From: Brachyhypopomus gauderio
Lineage: Eukaryota > Chordata > Actinopteri > Gymnotiformes > Hypopomidae
Direction: 5' to 3'
DNA length: 64,000 nucleotides
NCBI RefSeq assembly: GCF_052324685.1
Contig: NW_027506895.1
Coordinates: 1,375,575-1,439,574, forward strand
The position numbers and the translations under genes are program-made. Positions 1-12,384 of the stretch are shown one piece after another. A model generated the notes under the pieces. It had not been told where the DNA came from, ran no database searches, and worked only from the letters and a program-made list of their open reading frames with translations. Each line of letters starts with the position of its first letter. Positions within the stretch are counted from its first letter, which is position 1.

Positions 1-3000
1 ACATAAATATTTTATAAAAAAATGTTCAATAAAGGCAGCACGAACCCATACCATTAGAATGGATGCAGTTTTACTTTAAGCTATAATCTTCCCCTCTCTG
101 CATATCTGATAGCTGCAAAAGTCGAGCTAAAATTCCAACCTAGCCTAACACACCCAATAGTTGGTGTACATCAGCCTCTGATTTCATGATAAGTGACAGG
201 GTTCATGTAATTCCTCCAACTCTAATCTACTCTTACTTTCCCCATCAGATCTGTAACCTTTTCCAGAAGAGGTTATCCAGAAGAGGACATATCTAGAACT
301 TTGAGACATCCCCCTGTCCTGGAAATGCTGGTACAATAGAAAATCTATTGAATGCAACATGCTGTTTCTTTCCTTTCCTTCCGAGTCCTATTAAGCTTAA
401 AGTCTCTAATAAAGTCCTAGTGCCTACTCCCCATAGCGAAGAGGGCTGGCAGCTTTGGACATGAGAGTCTTTCCCATTGCACCGACAGCACGGTGGGTCA
501 GCGTGACTGGCTGATGTATGACCTGCTCTGTGGTCTTGGCCTACGGGTCTATGCTGGCTGAAACTCTAATTGTGTCCCTAGTCGGGCGCTATCAGTGATC
601 TGCTTGCTCTGACCCATCTGGATAAGAGGTTGGAAAATCTGGTGTTAACGAGAGCTTCTCTTCTCCCAAAGCTGTGTATGTTTTGTTTTGTTTTTTTTTT
701 CTCAATGATTGCTCAGGATTTGGGCTCTCATTCCCTGAGCAAAGAATGAGCTGTTGGTAATGTCACAAAGGGCTGAAGTGTGGAATACCGAAGTCACAGT
801 GGGGTTTTAGCTGCCAAAATAATGTTCGATAACGTAACAAATAACAATTAGCATCCTTTCAGAATCTAAAATGTATAAAAGAAAGACTGTGTGTGTGTGT
901 GTGTGTGTGTATGATAAAACATCAGAAATAATCAATGGAAAGAAAAGAAAGAATCTGTTTGTGTAGCACAAATTTGCCTCTATATGCTTCATTGTTCAAT
1001 GCAGTTATTTGCATTTCCAAACATATACTAACTTACTGAAAGAATGTTCCATTGTGTTTTTGCAGTACCTTTACTAAGCACTAGCAATCACAAACTCTTT
1101 AGATGTCCACATAAAAACTTAAATATTCTGATGTAAACAACCATTTCCGTGGATAAAGGCTGCAGTGTATGACGACCCATTCAGATGGTGAGGAATAATG
1201 CCACCAAATGCCAGCAATCTCTCCGAGACTGTCGACCCCATTCAGGGCCACGCAGCCCAGAGGTCATATCTACACCTTCAGGAAACAGGAGACCCACCAG
1301 TCAGATCTTCCCCATCATCATCATCATCTCCACCTCCTCTAAAGGAGGTGTGTTATTCTTCAACCAAGGTTTTTGACTTTGAAAAGCTGTGTATCAGCAG
1401 AACTGTGCAGTGTGAAGGAGTAAGGATGTATTGCCCAGTGTGGAGAACAGACTGCACAACGCGCTGTTCATTACACATAACAGCCGTTAAGGCTGAGACA
1501 GAATCAATGGGCTATCCATAAGGTCTGTCAGGTGAAGGTACGGTGACAGGTGTCACCTCAGGTAATAAATGTGAGGAACATTCACGTGTGATTATCTTTA
1601 CTGTTGAAATAGAACACAAAGTCCCTGAACTGATGGAGACTGTTATCTTTGGTAGCATACTGACAGCAGAGGAAACCCCTCAGGAAGACAGTAGTCTCTG
1701 TTGACCACTGCTCTGCAGAAAGACAGGAATGTTTTTCAGTGACTGCGTTTGCTCTGATAAACCTAGATGTAATTGTAGAAGAGATTAATTTTGATATTCT
1801 AAGAACCAAATGTCCATGATGATTAAAAAATTTTATCAAAAATTAAATGTAAACACTGTGGGGAAATAGTGACTGGACCCCTCAAGGAAAATGAAGCTAC
1901 TGATTTTTTTACATTCTGTAATACAGCTGTGTAGGTTCACCTGTGTACGCCAAAATACCTACCTACACTGAGAAGTGGCCGAGCGAAAATACCCCACAAA
2001 GATAGCAATACAAGTTTGTGTGTATGTTGGGAGCTTGTGATCATCACAGTAAAACAGAGACAGTTCAAATGAGTGCCGAGTACCAAGGAGGGCCAGTGTA
2101 CAGGTCAACTAAGATTTATGATAAAGGTACATTATGTGAGACCTGACTGATTTAATACAAATTCAAATTAAATGAATGAGCAGTTTTTCAAGTCTTCGGT
2201 ATCCATTTCAGCCATGTTTCTTGTGACTTTTAAGAACAAGGAGTCACACTTCTTATAAATCTCCTCAGGGCCTTTAAATGCAGTGAGTGATTTTATAGAT
2301 ACATGTCATCACACATGAAAAGCCCAGATAACTGGTCCGAGGTCATTTGGAGAAAGGAGAGCTACAAAGCCATACACTTCTGACATGGCCTTGAATCGAC
2401 ATGTGCCACCACGCTCACCTCAGCACCCAGGAGCAGAGGAACGCACAGACGTATTCATACCCGTCTTACAGGAGTCTCGCTTTGACAAGGCAAACACTTT
2501 CTCTCCATCATCGATTTAGAACAAACGGAGCAGTCCTGAGAAAATGCCAGTGTTCACGGTCACCATCGGTCACACGCTTGTGCACCGTTCGTGTGGTGCA
2601 CGACGAAGCAGCTTCACGCTGTTCAAAACAAACCCTACTCAGGTTCAGACATCTTTGTGGGCCTCACCAAGACTATTCCATGACAGACAAAAGCTCGATC
2701 CTTATTCTTCTAATATCCGTTAGACCGTACAAAATGGAAGTGGTGAGAGTACACTTTGACACTCCTTAAATCTGACAAGTGACAGCTAATCTAGTGTCTG
2801 GGTGAATGTAATTCCTGCAATCATGCTGTCAACCTCTGAGTCAGACATAACTGCCTTGACTGTCAGAGCAAATTTCAGATTTGCTTTAAAGTTGAGCAGT
2901 TACAAGACCCTGTTCTGAGAACATCAAACTTTTAGACCAAAAAGAGATGTATAAAAAGACAACCCCCCCACCACCACCACCACCACACAAACACACACAC

Positions 3001-3232
3001 ACCACCACCACTACCAAGAGAGAAAATGAAAATACTGAAAACCTAAATTAGTTGTATTCTGTGCTTAATTGTTGCCTGGAGAAACCAGACCAAACGTGTA
3101 GAAGGCTGCACCCTCAGCAGCCCTGCAGGACCTAGTGAAGCTGCACCACATGCTGATCCATCTCAGAGCAGAGAAAAGATCTCACTGTTTTTGAGTAATT
3201 ACTGCATCAGAGTATACACACATATGGATAGT
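1..3232. other. No gene recognised
   Basis: AT-rich unique-looking sequence with a short GT tract near 890-912 and a CCA/CA-rich patch near 2966-3006. Open frames are short and lack splice-site or domain support. Confidence 0.6.
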
Positions 3233-3400
3233 GGTGTCAATTCCAGGTTCAGAGATTAAAAATTCTCACCAGGATTTTGCTCAAGCTTGCTAGGTTTTCT
3301 AATTAGCAATCCAAGTAAAATTAGTGGAATCAACACAATCCAGGAAGCCTGAGCAAAATCCTGGTGAGGACTTTTAATCTCTGAACCTGGAATTGACACC
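3233..3400. mobile_element. Palindromic MITE-like element
   Basis: Arms of about 55 bases: GGTGTCAATTCCAGGTTCAG at the left end is the complement of the right end, and the match continues through the CACCAGGATTTTGCTCA segment. The 55-base centre is AT-rich. No coding capacity. A foldback non-autonomous DNA element is the best explanation. Confidence 0.8.
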
Positions 3401-4039
3401 TCTAGATAAAAGATGCAATTCTAACATCTGAGACCAGCTAAAATGTCCACACCTGTTAATGTGTGATACAAAGAGCCAGTTCAAACAAACCTTAAAAGCA
3501 CGTTAGTTATACAAAGAGGATACATAGAAATACTTTATTAGGGTGGTTAGATATATGATTCAAACAAAACATTAGTGCCACCACTTAAACACAACAAAGC
3601 TAACACCCTTTGAGCAGATTTTTGTAAAATTTGTTTCACATAGTTTCTTCTTCCTCAGAAGGCTGGAAAATATTCACAGATGGTTAACTGGTGAAGGATA
3701 TGCAGATTTAGTGTGTCGTTGCGTAAGATGTGATTTGGTCTTGTTTCCGTCTTTGCTAGGCTGTTGATAATGAGCGGAGATGCTGTGTGAAATAATGCTC
3801 CTGTCAAAAACTGTCCCTCTCACCTTCTCCAGAAGGACGTGTGAAGGCGCTGCATGTGAATTAAAGCCTGTGCCGGGATTTCTGACGCCTCAAAGTTCTC
3901 AGTCCCACTTTGATATCTCGCACTGTTAGAGATGTGCAGTGCAGAGCAAGAAAAATAGATTCTTGGTGGAGAAGGGAAAAAAGGAATGAAGGAAAATTGG
4001 CAGATATAAGGAATGTGGGAGTATGTGTGTATATATACA

Positions 4040-4239
<200 letters not shown>

Positions 4240-4240
<1 letters not shown>

Positions 4241-4295
4241 CTTTATTTGTATAGCACCTTTCATACATACATGCAACTCAAAGTGCTTTACAGAA
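4240..4295. mobile_element. Retrotransposon tail fragment
   Basis: TTTATTTGTATAGCACCTTT and CTCAAAGTGCTTTACA are familiar dispersed-repeat sequence in fish, here next to the AAT microsatellite. A related, more diverged copy appears near 28325-28375 inside klhl22. Confidence 0.5.
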
Positions 4296-4997
4296 TAAAT
4301 AAAAAGAAATATATATATAGCATGGAAGTATAGTATAGAAGAGTAATTATATCATAGCTGTGATTCTAAGTCCTGACTGTAATGACGTCTCTGTTTATAT
4401 GATCTTGAAGGACAATTAGTGGAAACTTGCTTTGTTTATTTTGTTATGCTGTTGTGAATATTAATAGCTATTATAAGAGGTAGATAAAAAGATAAAATAA
4501 TTAATCGCGGAACTGCAGCATTTGCACACAAAATAAAATTTACTAACATTTAATTTGTGCTTTTTGTTGATTTCTGCACGTGTTCACCAGGTCATTTACC
4601 ACACCACTCACTGTTAAACCTATAACCAAAATCTACAGACTTAGACAACTACACACGAAAACACAAAAGTATTTCTTAAATATATTCAGTTTCCACGATC
4701 GATATCTAACCAATATGCTACGCGTTAAAATATTTTCCTATCAATAATAAATACGACAAAAATAACTCCTCAGATCGCGCATATAGCTACGCATATAAAT
4801 GATGAGTCTTGATGTCTTACCATGTACTTCTCCAGTAAATATTCCTGTGTCTTCTGTCTGCAATGCCGCGCTGGGTGTTGAAGTAACGTGCACTCCGGCG
4901 CTGGGAGAAGGTCTGAAGGAGGTCTGAAGGAGTAAAGGTCTGAAGGAGGGCTTTTATCAACCCAGTCCTGCACGCAGGTAGGAGGTGCCTGACTGAC

Positions 4998-5129
4998 ATG
5001 GAGCAGTTAGAGAGAGGAGCTCCCGCGGCGTCTGAGGTGGAGCTCATCTCCTCTCTCGAAGCCTTCACGAAGGCGTCGCCTCTCCTTTTGAACATGTGTG
5101 ACAATATTCAGCCCCATATCCGTATTTAG
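4998..5129 (+). other. Short open frame with good start context, unassigned
   Basis: An ATG in context CTGACATGG opens 43 codons beginning MEQLERGAPAASEVELISSL, in a locally GC-rich patch within AT-rich DNA. It has no simple-sequence bias, unlike most frames here. It could be a first coding exon (a GTATTT follows at 5122) or chance. No recognised domain. Confidence 0.2.
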
Positions 5130-5142
5130 TGAAAGTCCGTGA

Positions 5143-5144
<2 letters not shown>

Positions 5145-5229
<85 letters not shown>
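5145..5229. repeat. (TA)n microsatellite
   Basis: About 42 TA units. Confidence 0.97.
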
Positions 5230-5232
<3 letters not shown>

Positions 5233-6354
5233 TTATTCAAATAAGACCTAATAGTTTACTCTGTTATGTAGGTTTGGAAGCGAAGTGCCTATAATATGTT
5301 TGATTATAGTAACGTGTCACGTCATTTCATGTGGAAATAAAGACTAGAAAACAGCCTAGATATCCTTTTATTAGCAGTACTACACAAGCGTTTCCAAACT
5401 TATCATTAAAACTAATTAAACAGTAGTCCATATTTATATTGAAAACTAGTTGTTTTCAAAGTACATTTAATGTGTTGCTAACACCAAATGTGACTACAGG
5501 CATATATTCAACCTAGCCTAGTTCAGTACGTAAAACAGCAGGCAGAATTTCTCTTTAAAACCGATGTAGGCGACTTCATCTGTGTGTTTTCATTTTAAAA
5601 AGGCACAGGAAAGGTTTTTATGTTCATAGGCACTTCAGTTCATAGACATCTAAAACATTATCATTTCACAAAATTGCCTACTGAAATCCATAATGTATTC
5701 TGTCAATCCTGGTTTACACTACTCTGAGGTCACTCTCAGTGTTGTCATTTCATAGCAGTTTTAGCATATTAATGGAGTTTCTTTTCGTTTGTCTCCGAGT
5801 GTAATTCTTTAGCTTTTCACCGAATACTTTCTACAACACACATTCTTGTTCTTTAGCTCTTTCATTTTTTCTTTGAGTGAAAAATCATTCTCAAGGACAG
5901 GTGTGAATAAAGACCAGAAACGGAAAAATAAATGTTGCAGTCAAAAAGAGAAAATCTCATCCAGGTTTTGTATAACAACCATCAAAGACCCAAAACATTC
6001 GGAGGGCCCATCAGACACACGCTGCTTCTTCCGGAACAATCTATCTTCATTTGAAGAGCTGTCCTAAGTGGTCAAATGAACAGCCTGTTCACTGGTGATC
6101 TGCTCTGTTCCATTGATTGACTGGATTTGGCCACAGCTGTCCCTGTCTCTCTGTCCCTTCTCATCATTAAGAAGGGACATTTTTGGTTCCTTTGTCAATT
6201 TCGCTCAACGGATGTGGAAGTCAGTAAGCCCTGATGTAACATGGTTCAATATGGCTTTGAGCAATGGTACAGCTGCATTTCACAGGCTCAGTGAATGCTA
6301 GTTTAAAGCTGCGTTATGGCCCTGTTAAAGGTGCTCAAAGGCTTTTACAGTACT

Positions 6355-6463
6355 GGGGTGGGTTTCCCGAAACATTCGTAGCGCTAAGTACTTCGTAACC
6401 TCGTATGAAACGTACGAGGTTAAGAAGTACTTAGCGCTACGAACGTTTCGGGAAACCCACCCC
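6355..6463. mobile_element. Near-perfect palindromic MITE-like element
   Basis: About 109 bases that fold almost completely on themselves: GGGGTGGGTTTCCCGAAAC at one end and its complement at the other, with GTAGCGCTAAGTACTT in the arms and CGTACGAGG in the centre. Confidence 0.85.
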
Positions 6464-7870
6464 TGATCATCTACAGTATCTGAGCAGAAGAGAAATTATT
6501 TGACGGAGAACAGAACAGTGTTCTTATTTCTTTTCACACTGCATCCTGCACAGTGTGTCCTGTGACTAACATACGTTTTCTTATATTTTCAGATCAGACT
6601 CTTCCACAGGCTTAAATGCACCAAGGGTTTTGTCAGCGTAATCACTCTGAATAGAAAATAAACAGGAGCCTAAACTAACATCGTCTCATGGGTTATCTGC
6701 TGTGTAGGGAATCCCCAGCGGAGGTCATAGGTCAAAGCAAAATCTTCATGTTAGGCTGCACTGTATCCCACAAATGTAAATGACTCTGAAGCTGAATCTG
6801 AAGCTTGCATGAACCTCAGTCCTCTCATGGGGAGCGTGGGCGATTTCACACGTGCCCCACCCTCGTCCCACGGGATGGAGTTGGTAGAGTGGTGCCAGCT
6901 GACCACTTTCTCAAGCTCCCTCACCAGAGAACAGCCATGCGCAGGGCAGGAAGAATACGGTAGCTAAAAGGGTCAAGCTACAGTGTCCTCTGTAGATCTA
7001 TTGTAGGTCTACAGTAGGTCTACTGTATGTCTACTGCAGGTCTGGAGTAGGTCTGTACTGTATCTGCTATTACCTATAACATGGGAGCACAAGTTCCCTG
7101 CAGGACTAAATGGGGTCATTTTAGTATAAGTATCACAAAATTTCAGTATTTGGGGTCATTTCAATGAGTAACTCAGTATAGTGCTGAAAAGAAGGATTAG
7201 ACATTAAACAGATTAGGATGAAACGTGTCCGTATACTGTCTGTAAAGCTTACTTACATGGAATTGGTGTGGGAAAGGTGCACTATATCATTTTTTGTGAT
7301 GTTTCCCTCTCTGCGTCCAAGACCTTGCTATCTTTAGTTTGTTTTCTTGATAATTCACACTGTAATCACTTAATTATGCCACATTAAGCAAAAAACAAAT
7401 GCACTTAGAATAGATCTAAGTACAAGAGGTAATTGTACTTGTAATGCACTGGTGTCAGTGGGAGAAAGATCAATACCATTTTGCGAGCAGAACACTGGAC
7501 CTACTGTTCTTCTGTCTAACCACACTAGCAGAAAGCAATGACCTATTCCAGCTCAAATCATTTTTGACAGTTCTCTAGCAAACAAGAAACTATGGCCTGG
7601 CATACCTTTTCTTGATTCAATAAGCATTCCCGGTAGAACCACTATCGAGTTTTTAAACATAACATTAAAGTGCAGAAATGTTCCAAAGAAAAACCTGAAA
7701 CAGGATTAAAAGTTTAGCCCAAGTATTAAACTGATCAGATTTATTTGTATTGTTCTTTAAATAACGGACATTGTCACAAAGCATCAGACATCCAGGTGGA
7801 GGCCCGTGAGGACCAAGCCTACTGGAACCAGAAGCCTCTCTCCCTGGGTCAGGGTTAGGACGGAGGTCAC

Positions 7871-7897
7871 GGGGGGGGGGGGGGGGGGGGGGGGGGG
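7871..7897. repeat. Poly-G tract
   Basis: About 27 G in a row. Confidence 0.95.
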
Positions 7898-8461
7898 TAG
7901 ACTCAGAAGACTCCTCCATCTCCCCGCACCACTGAGAAGCAGGACTGTAGCAGGAGGCTCATGAATCATAACAGTATAGTTAGCGCCAGTTAACCACGGT
8001 GGAGCTGACCACTTGGCCGCGTGTTCAGGTGTTTTTAATAGCCCACACTTGACCGTAAGCGTCTGTACCGCTCGGCTGCAGCCTGAAGGAGGTCAGAGGA
8101 CGTTCTGCACTCCTTCCTGAGTTCTCCGGTCATGTACTGCATGTGCGTTGGCTTATGAAAGTCAGACGATGAGAGAAGAACTCTGAGGAGGACAGACAGA
8201 ACCCGGCTCAGGGAGACGCAGCAGGGATTTCCTCACCGCTGTGCTGTCTGTGTCCCAGTGAGATCAATCTAGTAGCAGAGAGCGCAACAACAACACCTGG
8301 AGAATGCTAGTAATGTGAGCCTGGTCCAGAGCTCCGGACCAGAGAAGACGTGCTGGAGAGAAAAACTGTCTGGAGAGGACAGAGTGTCATTCCTGCAGTC
8401 AACCTTTACTCTCCTCACTGACAGGAATGCTGGATACTTCTACAGCACCTTCCTCCTGTGT

Positions 8462-8462
<1 letters not shown>

Positions 8463-8533
<71 letters not shown>
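8463..8533. repeat. (CA)n microsatellite
   Basis: About 35 CA units. Confidence 0.97.
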
Positions 8534-8535
<2 letters not shown>

Positions 8536-9476
8536 CATACAAAAAGCCAGCCATCCCTCACCATTCTATTTATAACGCATCAGTCAGAACAAAGAAGCCG
8601 ATGACCGGGCAAACTTGGGGCAGATCAGAGGGGAATAAGGCAGCAGTGTGTTCAAACGAAAGGTCGTCTCGGTGTCTGGGGAGAGGACATTGTTAGTTTC
8701 CGAGGGGACACCATGCCGCTTGTGTGAGGAGCTTGGCATGAGGCGTGCTAACATACCCAAGCAGAGACACTGTGAGAATCTCAGCGCACGGACAGGTCAC
8801 GACCTCATGCGCTTGTAATAAATGAGTGTTGAGAAGAGTAGGCTGTCCTGGCTCCGAAGTCATCCGGTTGCAACATCTGGAGACGTCGCACGGGGCGGAA
8901 CCGTAAGTGGATTTGCTATCTCGGTGTCTCCCAGTGATTATTTACACTGCTCAAGTGGGATCATGTCAAAGGACATAAAGTCTGACGAAGGCCTGAAGAG
9001 GCTTTAACAACCAGAGTTTATACACATTTGCAAAGGTCAGAGGTGTCACAGTTATCAGTCCCAATAATGCCTCAATAACTCCAGTTATCAGGACACCTTG
9101 AGTGGCACTCAGTCTGTTGTAACACAATATCGCAGCTCGGGCACAACAGTCTGTGCAGTGCGTACCTGCCTAACTGTGGAGAACGAAAGTGAATCTTCAC
9201 TTTTAGCCTCTTTGTGTTGGATTCAACCTAGAGGCAAATACAATAAGTGCCATCAGTGAAAACAAGCAATACGTTGATGTTACAAGTATGTCTGAACTGG
9301 GCTTATGTGCTTTCATAAGCACATACCTCGTAAATTCCTTATAATATCTTTTGGGACTATATTGACCAATCTAGGTGGTTTTTGTTGTTGAACTGGGATC
9401 GAGGTCGTTAAAATGTCATGGTGGAGGAGGAGGTTCAAACGTGGACAACTTTGAAACCAGCACGCCGGCTCTGTAA

Positions 9477-9762
9477 ATGTGCCATATTTTGTCAATTGTG
9501 ATTTTTCACCGCAATCTAAATTTGTCCTCCGCTTTTTACCCATATGTGCAGTTAGAACACAAACACACTAGTGATTACTAGGGGGATGTGGATCACAAGT
9601 GCCCAGAGCGGTGGGCAGTCCTAGCCCAGCGCCCAGGGAGCAGTTGGGGTTAGGTGCCTTGCTCAAGGCCACCTCAGTCATGGCCTCAGGTCTGGGAATC
9701 GAACCCACGACCCTCCGGTCACAAGACCAGTTCCCTAACCACCAGGCCATGACTCTGACTCT
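9477..9762 (-). mobile_element. tRNA-derived SINE (V-SINE-like)
   Basis: On the minus strand, TGGCCTGGTGG near 9749 fits a pol III A box and GGTTCGATTCC at 9705-9695 matches the B box exactly. The body that follows (CCTTGAGCAAGGCACCTAAC, then CCCTGGGCGC) is a motif common to fish SINEs. The 3' part carries a segment also seen at 27.1 kb. Confidence 0.8.
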
Positions 9763-9803
9763 GACAGATGGTGAAAAGTGTTTCCCTCTTACACTGAGCA
9801 GAA

Positions 9804-10850
9804 GAGCTGTGTTGAAGCTGTGGTAAAGCTGTGGAGAAACTGTGGTGAAGCTGTGATGAAGCTTTGTTGAAGCTGAGTTGAAGCTGTGTTGAAGCTGTGT
9901 TGAAGCTGTGGTGCAGCTGTGTTGAAGCTGTTTTGAAGCTGAGTTGAAGCTGTGGTGCTGTGGTCCTCAGCTGAGGGTCTGTTCACATCTCCTGGTCTGC
10001 AGCAAGGCCTGCCGTTCCATCTGGATCAGATCGATGTTTTCACACAGATGGAGGGAGGGAGAGGTCGGGACAGGAGGGAGAGGTCGGGACATGAGGGAGA
10101 GGTCGGGGCGTGTCAGACGCAGTGGGAATCATCTTCACATTGTGGATCACACAGTGCTTTCTCCACCTCTGGGCATTGGAAACCCCTCGTTCCTTCTGAA
10201 TGGATGGTGAGTCTCACAGTGGTTTGACTGAAGCCATACTAAGCTCATACGGAATAGATCCAACAATCCCAAGGGAACTACTGGAGGGAATCGATATGGG
10301 TTCTTTGGTTGTTAAGCGAACATGCGGTTGAATTCGGGTCATCTGTGTGAAAACATCGATCTGTCCAGAGCCAGATGGAACGGCAGGCCTTGCTGCAGAC
10401 CAGGAGATGTGAACAGACTGTCAGCTGAGGACCACAGCTTCAACACAGCTTCACCACAGCTTCAACACAGCTTCACCACAGCTGCACCACAGCTTCAACA
10501 CAGCTTCACCACAGCTTCAACACAGCTGCATCACAACTTCTAAACAGCTTCACCAGTTTCAAAACAGCTGCAACACAACTTCAGAACAGCTTCAACACAG
10601 CTGCACAACAGCTTCACCACAGCTGCATCACAGCTTCAACACAGCTTCTAAATAGCTTCAACACAGCTTCAACACAGCTTCTAAATAGCTTCAGCACAGC
10701 TTCAACACAGCTTCACCACAGCTTCAAACAGCTACACCACAGCTGCACCACAGCTTCACCACAGCTGCATCACAACTTCACCACAGCTTCACCACAACTT
10801 CACCACAGCTGCATCACAACTACAAAACAGCTTCACCACAGTTTCAGTCA
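9804..10850. repeat. Large inverted repeat with 12-bp tandem arms
   Basis: The left arm (9804-10050) has about twelve GAAGCTGTGTT-type units, then a unique 90-base stretch ending CACACAGATG. The right arm (10340-10850) holds the complement of that stretch, then about thirty units of CACAGCTTCAAC. The loop 10051-10339 is unique sequence with three copies of GGGAGAGGTCGGGAC. Proteins read from it are repeat by-products. Confidence 0.88.
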
Positions 10851-11171
10851 TGCCTCACCTACAACACTCCACCTATATTAAGCGCCATTGTCTTCAGATG
10901 AGTAACTGACTGAATCGGAGGTATAATCAGTATTTCAGTTTCTGTGTTTCTGTGTTCAGTTGTGTTCTGTTTTTGGTGAACATTATAACTGCAGAGAAGT
11001 TGTTGTCTGATTCAGGTGTTTGCAATGAGATCTGTAAGAGCTTTCTACATTTATAAATATATATATCATATAATGTTTTGTGGTGATGGGCGCAAAATAT
11101 CCATGAAATTAATTTTGGGGCTTCTGCTCCCAGTAACAGACTCCACAAATGATAAACATTCTTTATTTTTC

Positions 11172-11257
11172 ATTTTGTTGATCATCCATCCATCCATCCA
11201 TCCATCCATCCATCCATCCATCCATCCATCCATCCATCCATCCATCCATCCATCCAT
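11172..11257. repeat. (CATC)n microsatellite
   Basis: About 21 copies of CATC without interruption. Confidence 0.97.
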
Positions 11258-11859
11258 CTTCTGCTTGCATAAACACACTTTTGGAAACACTGAGTTCTTT
11301 TTCACAGATGTGCATCATTCATAGAGCTGCTTTTGCTCTGAGCCAAGTGGGCAGATGGAAGGAGCTGGAAGGCCAGTGCTGTGTGGTGATTGGACATTAT
11401 ACCTCCGATGCTGTCTGGTGATTGGACATTATACCTCCGATGCTGTCTGGTGATTGGTGCTCCTGCCTGAGGTAGCAAATGCCATCCAGGTGCTGTCTGG
11501 GCATGCGGCCACTGGGAGGATTCATCACACAGCACCAGTGTGTGTACAGGGACGTAGACTCGTGTGTTCAGAGGACTCCCACTACATCAGGGTTGTTCTG
11601 TCTCTTATTGGCATTCCTTATTGTTATTCTGTTCTGACATCATGATTTTGATATTTGGTTTTACTTCAGTTGAGACCTTAAAAGAAAGAGAGACCTCGTC
11701 TCATCAAGAGCAATATGTGAACATGGGGGGTTGGGTGACAAAATGTTCCTACAAAACTTGAAAAATTCTGGCATTGTGTTGCCACTTACAGTTTGTTGTT
11801 TTTGTGATTAAAAAACAATAGTGGTGCACATTTATTCTGACAACTTCAGTACCAAGATA

Positions 11860-12052
11860 CACTGAAAAAAATAAAGCACTGGCTCAATGTAATAAAATTG
11901 AATTAATCAATCACACGAATTTTTTTTCATTGACTCAATCCAAAAAACTTGAAAAATGAATTTAGTTTTTTGGATTGATTCAATGAAAAAAAATTGTGTG
12001 ATTGATTAATTCAATTTTATTACATTGAGCCAGTGCTTTATTTTTTTCAGTG
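11860..12052. mobile_element. Long palindromic MITE with TA flanks
   Basis: CACTGAAAAAAATAAAGCAC at the left end is mirrored at the right end, and the arms pair over about 85-90 bases each with few mismatches. TA on both sides fits a Tc1/mariner-type target duplication. Confidence 0.88.
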
Positions 12053-12267
12053 TATATTTATTATGTAATGCAAAGCAGATGATCACTGTTTGTTCATCAC
12101 ATTGTGTTCCTTGCTGAGGCGGATTCAGAGTGATATGAGCTGTTTAGCAATGTGACGCTTACCAGTGTCAGCTACATTAAACTAGAGACCAAAGCTTTTG
12201 CAAGGGGCAGTGTGTGCACTCAGTTTGTACCCCAGTCTCTTTCTACCTTATATACCAACCCCAACTC

Positions 12268-12384
12268 TCACACACACACACACACACAGACACACACACA
12301 CACACATACTCACATGTAATCACACACACACTCTGTCACACACACACACACACCCATGTAATCACACACACACACACACACACA
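12268..12384. repeat. Interrupted CA microsatellite
   Basis: CA tracts broken by GACA, TACTCACATGTAAT and TCTGT; the ATGTAATCACACA segment occurs twice. Confidence 0.9.

Larger units (their letters stand above)
6464..9476. other. No gene recognised
   Basis: Apart from the poly-G tract and CA microsatellite listed separately, only short frames without domains. Around 6990-7060 there is a small imperfect repeat of TAGGTCTACTG. Confidence 0.6.

Noticed and set aside
9568..9762. Possible functional tRNA gene because of A and B boxes
   Set aside because: The flanking body is SINE sequence and the cloverleaf is not maintained; it is a tRNA-derived SINE.
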